From the NCBI GenBank assembly GCA_027493445.1, contig JAOSKU010000001.1:2190822-2254821 (forward strand): a DNA stretch of 64,000 nt. The letters are read 5' to 3'. Made by a program: the position numbers and the translations under genes. Every line of letters begins with the position of its first letter. Within the stretch, counting starts at the first letter, position 1. Positions 43,732-52,845 of the stretch are shown here, piece after piece. This DNA is from Thermoleophilia bacterium. GTDB lineage: Bacteria; Actinomycetota; Thermoleophilia; RBG-16-64-13. The notes below the pieces were generated by a model. The model was not told the DNA's origin. It saw nothing but the letters and a program-made list of their open reading frames with translations, and did no database searches.

Positions 43732-45717
43732 CTAGGAGAGGAGAGCTTCTTCGAGCTGGTCGATGAGCTGGTCGGTGGTGAAACCCTTGAGCTCGATGCA
43801 GTTTACTGGGCAGGTGGCCACGCAGATGCCGCAGCCCTGGCAGACGGTCTCGATGATATGGCTCTTCTCGGTGCCGTCGCGCAGCTCCTGCTTCTCGGGC
43901 GCGCTGAAGGGGCACACCTCGATGCACTTCCAGCACGAGACGCACCGGTTCTGGTCGACGATGGCGATCTGCGGGCTGGTCTTGAGCTTGTCCTTGGCCA
44001 GCAGACCCAGCACCTTCGCCGCGGTGCCCGAGGCCTGCGCCACCGCTGTGGGGATGTCCTTGGGCGACTGGCAGGCGCCGGCCAGGAAGATGCCGGCGGT
44101 GTTGGTCTCCACCGGGCGGAGCTTCGGGTGCGACTCCTTATAGAAGCCGAACTCGTCGTAGGAGATGTTCAGCTTCTGGGCCAGCTGCACCGAGCCGTCG
44201 GCGGCGGTGATGCCCGAGGCCAGCACCACCAAGTCGGCGGCGATCTCCACCTGCTTGCCGAGCAGGGTGTCCATGCCGCGTACCATCACCTTGCCATTGT
44301 CCTCGTAGAGCTTCGAGACCCGGCCCCGCACATACTTGACGCCGAACTCGGTCTGAGCCCGCTTGACGAACTCCTCGTAGCCCTTGCCCGTGGCCCGGAT
44401 GTCGATGTAGAAGACGTAGATCTCGGTGTCCATGCCTACATGGCTCTTGGTGAGGATCGACTGCTTGGCCGTGTACATGCAGCAGACACTCGAGCAGTAA
44501 GGGCGGCCCACCGACTCGTCGCGCGAACCAACGCACTGGATGAAGACCACGGTCTTGGGCTCCTCGGGCTCCTTGCCCTTGATGCCCATGGTGGAAGGCC
44601 GCACCACATGGCCGTTCGTGGGGCCCGAGGCGTTCAGCATGCGCTCGTACTGCAGGCCGGAGATGACGTCGGGAATGTGCCCCGAGCCGTATTCGTGGTA
44701 GTACTCCTCCCAGGGGAACACGTCGAGACCGGTCGCCGTGACGATGGCCCCGTACTGACGCTGCAGGTACTCGTCCTTCTGCTCGTAGTCCACGGCGTCG
44801 GCCGGGCAAACGCGTTCACACACCCGGCACTTGCCTTGGGTGAACCAGCGGCAGTGCTCCACCTGGATGGCCGCCCGCTTGGGGACCGCCTGCGGGAAGG
44901 GGATGTAGATGGCCTTGGTCTCGGCCAGGCCCACGTTGAAGACATCGGGCGCCTTCGCCGGACACTTCTGCACGCAGATCTCGCAGCCGATGCACTTGGT
45001 CCAGTCGACCATGGCCGCCTTCTTGCGGATATCGACTGTGAAGTTGCCCACGTAGCCCTGCACCCGGTCGATCTCCGAGTAGGCCAGGATCTCGATGTTC
45101 TCGTGCTGGGCGGCGTCGACCATGCGCGGCGTGAGGATGCAGGCCGAGCAGTCGATGGTGGGGAAGGTCTTGTCCAGGCGGGCCATGGTGCCGCCGATGG
45201 TGGTCTCCCTCTCCACGATGGTCACCTTGAGGCCGGCGTCGGCCAGGTCCAGCGCGGTCTGGATGCCGGCCACCCCTCCGCCGATGACCAGCACGTCCTT
45301 GTTGACGTCGACCTCGTTGGAGTACAGAGGCTCGAGCTGCCGCACCTTGGCGACGGCCATCTTGATGATCTCGTACGCCTTTTCGGTGCCCTGCTCGTAG
45401 TCATCGTGGATCCACGAGCAGTGCTCCCGGATGTTGGCCATCTCGTAGAGATAGGGATTGAGGCCGGCTCTGTCCACGCAACGGCGGAAGGTCACCTCGT
45501 GCATGTGGGGCGAGCAGGCGGCCACCACCACCCGAGTGAGGTCCTTCTCCCGGATGGCCTTCTCGATGGCGGCCTGCCCCGGCTCGGAGCAGGTGTAGAT
45601 GAGGTCCTCGGTGTGGACCACATCTTTCAGCTCGGCTGCGCGGGCAGCGATACCTTTGCTGTCGACGGTGCCGGCGATGTTCGTGCCGCAGTGGCAGACG
45701 AAGACTCCGATCCTCAT
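43732..45717 (-). CDS. hdrA: Heterodisulfide reductase subunit A-like flavoprotein
   Basis: A 661-residue HdrA. The N terminus RIGVFVCHCGTNIAGTVD is family-specific, followed by VLVIGGGVAGIQTALDLADA (FAD site) and KTFPTIDCSACILTPRMVDA. Internal clusters are CIGCEICVQKCPAKAPDVF and CRVCERVCPADAVDYEQ, and the C-terminal ones CVSCWKCIEVCPFSAPEK and CQGCGICVATCPVNCIELKG. HdrA carries the bifurcating FAD that splits electrons between ferredoxin and the disulfide branch. Length is typical of the bacterial forms without a fused MvhD. Confidence 0.94.
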   Translation of the reverse strand: MRIGVFVCHCGTNIAGTVDSKGIAARAAELKDVVHTEDLIYTCSEPGQAAIEKAIREKDLTRVVVAACSPHMHEVTFRRCVDRAGLNPYLYEMANIREHCSWIHDDYEQGTEKAYEIIKMAVAKVRQLEPLYSNEVDVNKDVLVIGGGVAGIQTALDLADAGLKVTIVERETTIGGTMARLDKTFPTIDCSACILTPRMVDAAQHENIEILAYSEIDRVQGYVGNFTVDIRKKAAMVDWTKCIGCEICVQKCPAKAPDVFNVGLAETKAIYIPFPQAVPKRAAIQVEHCRWFTQGKCRVCERVCPADAVDYEQKDEYLQRQYGAIVTATGLDVFPWEEYYHEYGSGHIPDVISGLQYERMLNASGPTNGHVVRPSTMGIKGKEPEEPKTVVFIQCVGSRDESVGRPYCSSVCCMYTAKQSILTKSHVGMDTEIYVFYIDIRATGKGYEEFVKRAQTEFGVKYVRGRVSKLYEDNGKVMVRGMDTLLGKQVEIAADLVVLASGITAADGSVQLAQKLNISYDEFGFYKESHPKLRPVETNTAGIFLAGACQSPKDIPTAVAQASGTAAKVLGLLAKDKLKTSPQIAIVDQNRCVSCWKCIEVCPFSAPEKQELRDGTEKSHIIETVCQGCGICVATCPVNCIELKGFTTDQLIDQLEEALLS

Positions 45718-46682
45718 GACGCGGCCTCCGCGCTTTCTTTCTCAGCCTTGGCTTTGGCCTTGGCCGCTTTCTCCGCCGCCTTGCGCTCCTCCTCGGCTTT
45801 CACTTCGGCGGCCTGGGCTACGGCCCGGTCGATCAGCGGCTTTGGATCGACCGCATGCTTGCCGAGCATCATCTCTTCGGCCGTAAAGCCGAGGGCCAGG
45901 CCGATCACCTGCGAGAGGTAGAGCACCGGCACCGAGAAGCTCGTGCCGCAGGCGCTGTTGACCTGAGCTTGACGCAGGTCCAGGTTTTGATGGCAGAGCG
46001 GGCAGGCGGTCACGATGGCGTCAGCACCGGCGTGCAGGGCCTGCTCCAGGATCTTGCGGGTCAGCACCTGCTGGATGATCTTCTTGGGCACGCCCACGCT
46101 GGCCCCGCAGCACTCGGTCTTGTAGTTCCACCACTTGACCTCGGCCCCGGCGGCGGCCAGCAGCTGGTCCATCTTCATGGGCTGCTCGTTGTCGCACTCA
46201 CCCGTGAGATCCGAGGGGCGGCCCAGCAGACAGCCGTAGTAGGGCACCACCTTGAGCTGGGAGAGGTCGGTCTTCACCAGACCGGCAATGGTCTCCAGGC
46301 CCACCTTCTCCACCAGCAGCTCGGGCAGGTTGAAGACGCGCACGTTGCCGGTGTACGGCGTGTCCATGATCTCGTTGACGGCCGCCCGCAAGGCATCGTC
46401 GGCGTGCACCTCGACCTCGGCGTTCTTCTCCCGCTGGTAGCAGGCCGGACAGGGAGCCACCAGCTCATCAGACACCTGAGCGGCCTGCCGCAGGTTGCGC
46501 GCGGCCAGGGCCTGGGCCAGCAGGTGGTCGGTCATGTGGGCCGGCGACGCGCCGCAGCAGGTCCAATCGGGCACCACTTCCAGGTCGACACCGAGAGCCC
46601 GGAGGACGGTGCGCGTCGAGCTGTCGAACTCTATCGCCGAGTGGCGTAACGAGCATCCGGGATAGTAGGCTAGCCGTGCCAT
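45714..46682 (-). CDS. hdrB: Heterodisulfide reductase subunit B-like protein
   Basis: A 322-residue protein with two CCG domains: DWTCCGASPAHMTDHLLAQA near residue 45 and KTECCGASVGVPKKIIQQVL near residue 195, with matching upstream cysteines. These bind the two noncubane [4Fe-4S] clusters of the disulfide-cleaving site. The C-terminal 40 residues form an Ala/Lys/Glu-rich tail (KAAEKAAKAKAKAEKESAEA) not present in methanogen HdrB. It overlaps hdrC by 13 bases and hdrA by four bases. The likely bacterial substrate is a protein or low-molecular-weight disulfide such as DsrC, but no dsrC is in the window. Confidence 0.93.
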   Translation of the reverse strand: MARLAYYPGCSLRHSAIEFDSSTRTVLRALGVDLEVVPDWTCCGASPAHMTDHLLAQALAARNLRQAAQVSDELVAPCPACYQREKNAEVEVHADDALRAAVNEIMDTPYTGNVRVFNLPELLVEKVGLETIAGLVKTDLSQLKVVPYYGCLLGRPSDLTGECDNEQPMKMDQLLAAAGAEVKWWNYKTECCGASVGVPKKIIQQVLTRKILEQALHAGADAIVTACPLCHQNLDLRQAQVNSACGTSFSVPVLYLSQVIGLALGFTAEEMMLGKHAVDPKPLIDRAVAQAAEVKAEEERKAAEKAAKAKAKAEKESAEAAS

Positions 46683-47230
46683 TTCGCCTTCTCCATCGCT
46701 TTGCGGTAGATGCGGCCGACCTCATCGGCCCCCTTGGCCTTCTTCGGTAGCACTTCGATCTTGCCCTTCGACATCATGGGCATGCCGAGGTCGGCGTCGT
46801 TCATGGGCTTGCGGGCGGCCATGTTGAACTTGACCAGGAACATGGCCTCGGTCAGCTGCCCGTATTTGGCGATGTTCTCGAGGAACAGGCGGTTGAAGGT
46901 GCTCGCGTGCTCGGGCACGGCGATCTTCTTCGCCACGGCCACGGTCTTGAGGTCCTCGAAGATGCCCGCGATGTCGATGTTGCGGGGACAGCGAGCCGTA
47001 CAGGTGAGGCACTGGATGCAGTTCTGCACCGCCGACGACTTCAAAACGTCGTCCACGAGGCCCACCTGCAGCATCCTCATGACCTGGTTGGGGGCGTAGT
47101 CGAAGGTGAAGGCGGCCGGACAACCGGCCGAGCAGTTGCCGCACTGGTAGCAGGTGGCAACATCGGTCTTCACCCTTTCCACCAGCTTCTCCCTTATGGA
47201 CGCAGCCTCCACAGCGTTGTACCGGATCAA
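46670..47230 (-). CDS. hdrC: Heterodisulfide reductase subunit C-like protein
   Basis: About 186 residues from a TTG at 47230, preferred because GGGAGG is six bases upstream and the predicted promoter would put an upstream ATG (47326) within seven bases of the transcription start. The motifs CYQCGNCSAGCPAAFTFDYA and CIQCLTCTARCPRNIDIAGI bind two cubane clusters that feed HdrB. First gene of the hdrCBA-flxDCBA operon. The track starts it at 47326 with a leader resembling no HdrC. Confidence 0.88.
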   Translation of the reverse strand: MIRYNAVEAASIREKLVERVKTDVATCYQCGNCSAGCPAAFTFDYAPNQVMRMLQVGLVDDVLKSSAVQNCIQCLTCTARCPRNIDIAGIFEDLKTVAVAKKIAVPEHASTFNRLFLENIAKYGQLTEAMFLVKFNMAARKPMNDADLGMPMMSKGKIEVLPKKAKGADEVGRIYRKAMEKAKWHG

Positions 47231-47339
47231 GCCAGCCTCCCGATCGATACGGACGGACGGGCCGCGGGGGTCCCCCAGAGCGCGCTCGTGACCATCCAGA
47301 GGGTGGGTTCGACAGCCGTGAGACACGGCGGCCCTGGGC

Positions 47340-47368
47340 AGTATAGCACCTGGGGAAACCCGTCACAA
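47340..47368 (-). promoter_or_regulatory. Predicted promoter of the hdr-flx operon
   Basis: On the minus strand TTGTGA (47368-47363) and TATACT (47345-47340) are separated by exactly 17 bases. This is the best sigma70-like promoter in the window. The start would be near 47333, with a leader of about 100 nt before the hdrC TTG. Confidence 0.6.
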
Positions 47369-47380
47369 GCGTCTTCTGTC

Positions 47381-47405
47381 CAAGCATTCAGTCGAAACAT
47401 GCTTG
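47381..47405. promoter_or_regulatory. Inverted repeat upstream of the hdr-flx promoter
   Basis: CAAGCAT and ATGCTTG are perfect 7-base arms separated by 11 bases, 13 bases upstream of the -35. The location fits an activator-type binding site. A second small palindrome, GCTTGTAAGC, overlaps its left flank on the plus strand. The regulator is unknown. Confidence 0.4.
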
Positions 47406-47516
47406 TAAGCAGGCCTTTTGTTTGAACGTCCAGCCAGGGCACCAGAAGCTTCAGAAATCCCTGCAAAAGAGGGGCGATGTGGTCCGACCAATAGACCGCT
47501 GGGCCAGAGAGTGTTT

Positions 47517-47640
47517 CGGAATGACGCTTCGCCGCCGGAGTGCGCTGGGTGCGGGCGAGGCAAGGACGCAGGAAGCGCGTGTAGCAGCGCTACGGACGCG
47601 ACCGACCACACCGCACCGGGCCGCCACGTGTGGCCTGGCG
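47517..47640. repeat. Dispersed repeat, copy 3 (diverged, without TIR ends)
   Basis: Shares aatgacgcttcgccgccgg and gtagcagcgctacg with copy 2 and follows the same order for about 120 bases, then diverges. The outer caggctgttg/caacagcctg ends are not seen. It lies between acs and the hdr promoter. Probably an old copy of the same element. Confidence 0.6.
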
Positions 47641-47725
47641 GCGCCAAGACACGCAGCGCCATCGCTCCGTCTCTCGGCATGACCCGCAGAGCTGCCCCTG
47701 GGACGCATGGGCCGTCAGGCGTCTA

Positions 47726-49681
47726 CTACCGAGCCCGGTTCTCCACCAAGTGCTCCACCACCGTGGGGTCGGCCAGGGTGGAGGTGTCGCCCAGGTCGCC
47801 CAGCTCGTTGGCGGCGATCTTCTTTAAGATGCGGCGCATGATCTTGCCGCTTCTGGTCTTGGGCAGGCCCGGAGCCCACTGGATGCGGTCGGGGGTGGCG
47901 ATGGGGCCGATCTGCGTGCGTACGTGGGCCCGAAGCTCCCTCTCAAGCTCGGCGGAGGGCTCGATGCCCACGTTCAAGGTGACGTAGGCGTAGATGCCCT
48001 GGCCTTTGATCTCGTGGGGCATGCCCACCACGGCCGCCTCGGCCACGGCCTGGTGGCTCACCAGAGCCGACTCCACCTCGGCCGTGCCTAAGCGGTGGCC
48101 GGAGACGTTGATGACGTCGTCCACCCGGCCGGTGATCCAGTAGTAGCCGTCCTCGTCCCGGCGGCAGCCGTCCCCGGTGAAGTAGAGGCCCGGGTACTGC
48201 GTGAAGTAGGTGGCAAAGAAGCGGTCCGGGTCGCCGTAGACGGCCCGCATCTGCCCGGGCCAGGGCCGGCGCAGGCAGAGGTTGCCCACCCCCGGACCCA
48301 CCACCTCTTGGCCGTCGGCGTCCAGGAGCACGGGCTCCACCCCGAAGAAGGGCAGGCTGGCCGAGCCGGGCTTGATCTTCATGGCCCCGGGCAAAGGGGT
48401 GATGAGGATGCCCCCGGTCTCGGTCTGCCACCAGGTGTCCACGATGGGGCAGCGGCCCCCGCCCACCACGCTAAAGTACCAGAGCCACACCTCGGGGTTG
48501 ATGGGCTCGCCCACCGTGCCTAGGAGGCGCAGGGAGGAGAGGTCGTGTCTTCTGACCCAGTGGTCGCCCTCGCGGGCGATGGCTCTTAAGGCGGTGGGGG
48601 CGGTGTAGAAGGTGTTCACCTGGTACTTCTCTACCACCTCCCAGAAGCGGTCACAAGCCGGGTAGCTCGGCACCCCTTCAAACAGGACCGAGGTGGCCCC
48701 GTTGGCCAGGGGGCCGTAGACGATGTAGCTGTGCCCGGTCACCCAGCCGATATCGGCCGTGCACCAGAAGACGTCCTCGGGGTGGTAGTCGAAGATCAGC
48801 TGGTGGGTGTAGCTCACGTAGACGGCGTAGCCGGCGGTGGTGTGCATAACCCCCTTGGGCTTGCCGGTGGAGCCCGAGGTGTAGAGGATGAAGAGCGGGT
48901 CTTCGGCCTCCATCTCGGCGCAGGGCGAATCGGTGCTGATGTCGCAGGCGGCCATCTCCTCGTGGTACCAGCAGTCCCGGTCCGCCACCCAGCCTATGTC
49001 CCTAAGGCCGCTGTGGTTGACCACGATCGCGCAGGTCACGCTGGGGCAGGCCGAAAGGGCCTCATCGGCGGCCGCCTTTAGGGGCACGGTCTTTCCCCCC
49101 CGCCGGCCGCCGTCGGCCGTGACGAGGAGGCTCGATTCGCAGTCTAAGATGCGGTCGCGCAAAGAGTCGGCCGAAAAGCCACCGAAGACCACGCTGTGGA
49201 TGGCCCCCAGGCGGGCGCAGGCCAGCATGGCGATGGGCAGCTCGGGGATCATGGGCAGGTAGATGGTGATCCGGTCGCCCTTCTTTACCCCCTTCTTGCG
49301 CAAGACGTTGGCGAAGCGGGCCACCTCCTCATAGAGCTGGCGGTAGGTGATGGTGCGGCTCTCCCCGGGGGAGTCGCCCTCCCAATAGTAGGCCACCTTG
49401 TCGGCCACCTCGGTCCCCAGGTGGCGGTCTAAGCAGTTGTAGGCGAGGTTGAGGCGGCCGCCCTCGAACCAGCCGATCTTGGCCCGGGCGAAGTCGTGGT
49501 TCTGGACCGTGTGCCACTTCTTAGACCAGGTGATGCGTTCGGCCACCTCACTCCAGAAGGCATCGGGGTCCTCTAGGGAGCGGCGGTACATCTCCTGGTA
49601 CTGCTCCATGCTCGCCACGTAGGCCCGCTTCTGGAAATCGGGGGGGACGTCAAGGATGCTTGGGCGCTCGTCAAGGCTCAC
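47726..49681 (-). CDS. acs: Acetyl-CoA synthetase (AMP-forming)
   Basis: A 651-residue Acs. [20 protein letters not shown] is the AMP-binding P-loop, the core motif is [19 protein letters not shown], and [17 protein letters not shown] holds the catalytic lysine that is subject to acetylation control. It starts at GTG 49681 with GGAGGG five bases upstream. It begins 36 bases after the amiB stop and so forms the end of the amide operon, where it would turn the acetate released from acetamide into acetyl-CoA. Full length and intact. Confidence 0.95.
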   Translation of the reverse strand: MSLDERPSILDVPPDFQKRAYVASMEQYQEMYRRSLEDPDAFWSEVAERITWSKKWHTVQNHDFARAKIGWFEGGRLNLAYNCLDRHLGTEVADKVAYYWEGDSPGESRTITYRQLYEEVARFANVLRKKGVKKGDRITIYLPMIPELPIAMLACARLGAIHSVVFGGFSADSLRDRILDCESSLLVTADGGRRGGKTVPLKAAADEALSACPSVTCAIVVNHSGLRDIGWVADRDCWYHEEMAACDISTDSPCAEMEAEDPLFILYTSGSTGKPKGVMHTTAGYAVYVSYTHQLIFDYHPEDVFWCTADIGWVTGHSYIVYGPLANGATSVLFEGVPSYPACDRFWEVVEKYQVNTFYTAPTALRAIAREGDHWVRRHDLSSLRLLGTVGEPINPEVWLWYFSVVGGGRCPIVDTWWQTETGGILITPLPGAMKIKPGSASLPFFGVEPVLLDADGQEVVGPGVGNLCLRRPWPGQMRAVYGDPDRFFATYFTQYPGLYFTGDGCRRDEDGYYWITGRVDDVINVSGHRLGTAEVESALVSHQAVAEAAVVGMPHEIKGQGIYAYVTLNVGIEPSAELERELRAHVRTQIGPIATPDRIQWAPGLPKTRSGKIMRRILKKIAANELGDLGDTSTLADPTVVEHLVENRAR

Positions 49682-49717
49682 TGAAACCCTCCGCCGTCAA
49701 GGTCGCTTGTTCTTGGC

Positions 49718-50767
49718 TCACGGCTCCTCTCCCGGTCTTCGGTCCTCAGTTCTTGCTGCGATCAAACGGATGGCCTCCCCAGGCGCGCTCGAGCGCATAT
49801 CGCGCACTGCGACCAGCTCCAAAGGCTCTCTCGATCCATGATCGGAGAGCAACAAGCGGGCAAGCGGGTTTTCGACGTGGCGGCGTAGCGCCCGCTTCAG
49901 GAACCTGGCGCCGAATCTTCGGTCGAAGCCGACATCAAGAAGGAACTCGCGGGCGGCTGAATCCACCGACAGCGACACGTTGTGTGAATATAGCCGTCTG
50001 TTTAGATCGTCCACCAGAACATCGAGAATGCGGTTAAGTGCATCTCGATCAAGCCAATTGAAGACGATTGTGTCGTCAAGCCGATTGAGGAATTCAGGTG
50101 CAAATCGCTTGTGGAGTTTCTTGTCGATGATCCACTCAAGAACGGCTGCGTCCCCTTGCCCTGAGTGCCTGTGTCGCAGCCGAAAAAGGAATTTCCGCCA
50201 CAGGAATCTTGGCCGACTATGCGCATAATCCTGAATCTCGCGGGCACCTATGTTGCTAGTCATAAAGACGAGCGTATTCTTGAAGTTTATGGTTTCCAGT
50301 CCTGATGTAAGCTGCAGAAGACCATTGTCCATGATATTCATGAGAGCCTGAAGAACAGTGTCGCTCGCCTTCTCTACTTCGTCGAACAAGACAATGCCAG
50401 GCAAGTAGAAGGACCCCTCTATCTTCTCCTTGTTCAGGACCGTCGCTTCCTCGCGGCTGCCCACATAACCCGGAGGGGCTCCTACCAGGGAAGCTGAGTA
50501 GTGTTCCTGGGCCAGAGTATTCATGTCGACCCGGCAATGCGCCTCGACATCACCGCAGAGTCCGATGGACAGGGCTCGGACGGTCTCTGTCTTGCCGACC
50601 CCTGTTGGTCCGAGGAAAAGTGCCGTATACAGCGGCTTGTCCTTCTCCGATATACCGGCCTGAGCGATGGCAAGCGCAGCCTCGACCTGATCGAGAGCCT
50701 CCCCCTGCCCAATGATCCGCTCGTGCAGATACGCCGTCACTGCGCGGAGATCGAAGTGGTAGGACAC
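49718..50767 (-). CDS. amiB: AmiB-like AAA+ (ClpA/ClpB D2-type) ATPase
   Basis: A 349-residue, single-ring AAA-2 protein. FLGPTGVGKTETVRALSIGL is Walker A and GIVLFDEVEKASDTVLQALM is Walker B, with sensor SLVGAPPGYVGSREEATVLN and the C-terminal D2-small domain GARFLKRALRRHVENPLARL. It resembles AmiB of the Pseudomonas amidase operon. It has no N-terminal substrate-recruitment domain and lacks a ClpP-binding loop that I can see. It lies between amiE and acs, 70 bases after amiE. The likely job is chaperoning the amidase or its transporter. Confidence 0.85.
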   Translation of the reverse strand: MSYHFDLRAVTAYLHERIIGQGEALDQVEAALAIAQAGISEKDKPLYTALFLGPTGVGKTETVRALSIGLCGDVEAHCRVDMNTLAQEHYSASLVGAPPGYVGSREEATVLNKEKIEGSFYLPGIVLFDEVEKASDTVLQALMNIMDNGLLQLTSGLETINFKNTLVFMTSNIGAREIQDYAHSRPRFLWRKFLFRLRHRHSGQGDAAVLEWIIDKKLHKRFAPEFLNRLDDTIVFNWLDRDALNRILDVLVDDLNRRLYSHNVSLSVDSAAREFLLDVGFDRRFGARFLKRALRRHVENPLARLLLSDHGSREPLELVAVRDMRSSAPGEAIRLIAARTEDRRPGEEP

Positions 50768-50837
50768 TCGGAGTTCCTCTGGCTCGTGGGGAGCGGTCGA
50801 CCGAGCCCTTGCGCGGCCCGGTCGACCCGCACCTTCG

Positions 50838-51884
50838 CTACCTGGTCGCTACCTTCTCGCGCCCCTCGTTGGGGATGCCGGCGATCGGACATTCCGCCGT
50901 GCCGGCCGTCTTCCGCGTAATGGCTTCCACGTTCTCCCGTGCTTTTTGCGCGTCGGTGACCCAGGTCCGGTAGAACTCGTACGGGCAGTCGGCTACGCCC
51001 TCGGGGCCTTCTTTGGAGTTGATCTTGCCCGTGTAGCCCCGGTGTAGCAGCTTGAACAGATGGTTCTGGGACTGCCAGTTCTTGCGCGCATCCCTGATAG
51101 CCTCGATAGAGAGCTCCGCGTACTGGTTCCCCATCTCTTCTTCGGCGCACTCGCCCAGTACCCGCCCGTCGAAGCCGACGATCACCGAGTGCCCAAAGTA
51201 CGAGTACACCCCATCGAATCCCGTGGCGTTGGCCACCGCAACGTAGGCTGTGTTTTGCCAGGCCGAAGCCTGAGCCACGATGCGTTGCTGCTCCTTGGAA
51301 GGATACATGTATCCCTGGCATCGAACGATGAGCTCCGCGCCCCGCATGGCGCAATCACGCCAGATTTCCGGATAATTGCCGTCGTCACAAATGATCAGGC
51401 TGGTCTTGAGACCCTTGGGTCCCGTGGTGACGTACGTCTGAGTCCCTGGATACCATCCCTCGATGGGTACCCATGGCATGATCTTCCGATACTTCTGGAC
51501 GATCTCGCCCTTGTCGTTGATCAGAATCAGGGTGTTGTACGGGACCTTCTTCGGATGCTCCTCGTGCTTCTCTCCAGTCAGCGAGAAGACGCCCCAAACC
51601 CTATTCTTCTTGCATGCAGCGGAGAATATCTCCGTTTCCTCTCCGGGTATTGTCGCGGAGAGCTCCATCATCTCATCGAAGTCGTACAGAATTCCGTGCG
51701 TGCTGTACTCGGGAAAGATGATGAGATCCATTCCCGGCAAGCCAAGCTTCAAGCCGCTCATGTAGTCGGCAATGGAATTACAGTTATCGATTATCTCCTT
51801 CTTCGTGTGAAAGCGCGGCATCTTATAGTTAACCACTGCCACACCCACATACTGGTCACTTGAGCTAATATCCCCGTGTCGCAT
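50838..51884 (-). CDS. amiE: Aliphatic amidase
   Basis: Starts at ATG 51884 ([20 protein letters not shown]) with GGGAGAG six bases upstream; the start matches the known AmiE N terminus. The 348-residue enzyme is a nitrilase-fold hydrolase with Glu in [15 protein letters not shown], Lys in [20 protein letters not shown] and the nucleophilic Cys in [20 protein letters not shown]. It hydrolyses short aliphatic amides such as acetamide to carboxylate plus ammonia. The hexamer-forming C terminus is present. It lies 165 bases downstream of amiS. Confidence 0.96.
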   Translation of the reverse strand: MRHGDISSSDQYVGVAVVNYKMPRFHTKKEIIDNCNSIADYMSGLKLGLPGMDLIIFPEYSTHGILYDFDEMMELSATIPGEETEIFSAACKKNRVWGVFSLTGEKHEEHPKKVPYNTLILINDKGEIVQKYRKIMPWVPIEGWYPGTQTYVTTGPKGLKTSLIICDDGNYPEIWRDCAMRGAELIVRCQGYMYPSKEQQRIVAQASAWQNTAYVAVANATGFDGVYSYFGHSVIVGFDGRVLGECAEEEMGNQYAELSIEAIRDARKNWQSQNHLFKLLHRGYTGKINSKEGPEGVADCPYEFYRTWVTDAQKARENVEAITRKTAGTAECPIAGIPNEGREKVATR

Positions 51885-52049
51885 TCTTAGCTCTCCCTTG
51901 CCTGATTGATTCACGCACGTACACCCTCAACCACTTCTCATATCCTATGTGTCCTCTTTCACCGCAATAGATCACCTCCCGAATGCTTGCGTACTTCCGT
52001 CCTTATAGAATGAGCCTCCGCACGTCCTCTCTCGTGTTCTGCGCGCCAA

Positions 52050-52556
52050 TCACCACCAAGCCATGTAATCGGTGGCGGTCAGCCAAGCCCCCGCAAACGT
52101 GACGACGGCATTGACGACAGTCCACCAGGCCGTAATCTTAGCAATGCGAGTCATGTCCACAGCAAGGAGAAGCCAGTACATAAACCACAATGTAGCCCAC
52201 ATGAACCACAATACCGCTAGGCCAGCTTGGCCCTCTGTTTGGAGACTTTGTATTCCCGCTGGAATAGCTATGAGAGCTACCGGCAGGCAATACCAGCCCA
52301 CGCCATGTCCATCCAGCTTCCAGATTTGCGTCGCTGCTACATAACCATAGGTGAAGGTAAAGAGCAGGGTCAATGCGGCACCGTAGTATTCTGAGATGTC
52401 GTCGCCCGTGAAGACGATTCTAAGTACACCTGCGAGTTGGATGATGAACACGAAGATGTTCATCGGAATCACTGCTTTGCTATCCATCTTTCCCAGCAGC
52501 CACAGCCCATTGATGAAGAGCACAAAGCCAACGAGCCACAAACCCAGAGCTAACAT
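52050..52556 (-). CDS. amiS: AmiS/UreI-family amide/urea channel
   Basis: The start is ATG 52556 (MLALGLWLVGFVLFINGLWL), with GGAAGGGG upstream; the track leader is intergenic. The 168-residue protein has six predicted helices and family segments YYGAALTLLFTFTYGYVAAT and FMWATLWFMYWLLLAVDM. AmiS and UreI form hexameric channels for short amides or urea. In Pseudomonas it is part of the same amidase operon. It is the first gene of the ami operon here. Confidence 0.92.
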   Translation of the reverse strand: MLALGLWLVGFVLFINGLWLLGKMDSKAVIPMNIFVFIIQLAGVLRIVFTGDDISEYYGAALTLLFTFTYGYVAATQIWKLDGHGVGWYCLPVALIAIPAGIQSLQTEGQAGLAVLWFMWATLWFMYWLLLAVDMTRIAKITAWWTVVNAVVTFAGAWLTATDYMAWW

Positions 52557-52845
52557 GCTGATCCCCTTCCCTCGATGCTCCCGTGCCAACCTCGGGTTAC
52601 CCAACCGCCTGTCGCGCTGCCAATGGCCCCCTCCCGGTCGTGCTGCAAGGCGTGTTTGGGGTGTCAACAGCGACACAACGGGAGGGGGAGCGAGTGCCAC
52701 GTGCCTCCCAATGATTCCGGTGTCACCCCCTGGTACTAGAGGCACTAGTACTAGGATGACCGTACCATGGGGCCGAGGCTCGGGAATAGTGGCAATCCGC
52801 ACCTAGTCTGGCCAGGCAATGGTGCATTACGCACCATTGCGTGGC
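52557..52845. promoter_or_regulatory. Regulatory region upstream of amiS
   Basis: This 290-base gap holds the promoter of the amide operon. TACTAG-AGGCA-CTAGTA (52734-52750) is a perfect 6-base inverted repeat that may be an operator. TTGACA is present on the minus strand near 52665, but no convincing -10 at the right spacing was found. Its PucR-side end contains the terminator hairpin described separately. Confidence 0.4.
52811..52845 (-). terminator. Terminator-like hairpin after the PucR-type gene
   Basis: GCCAGGCAATGGTGC and GCACCATTGCGTGGC form a 15-bp stem with one mismatch around a 5-base loop. It begins directly after the TAG of the PucR-type regulator on the minus strand. There is no T-run after it. 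Confidence 0.55.
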
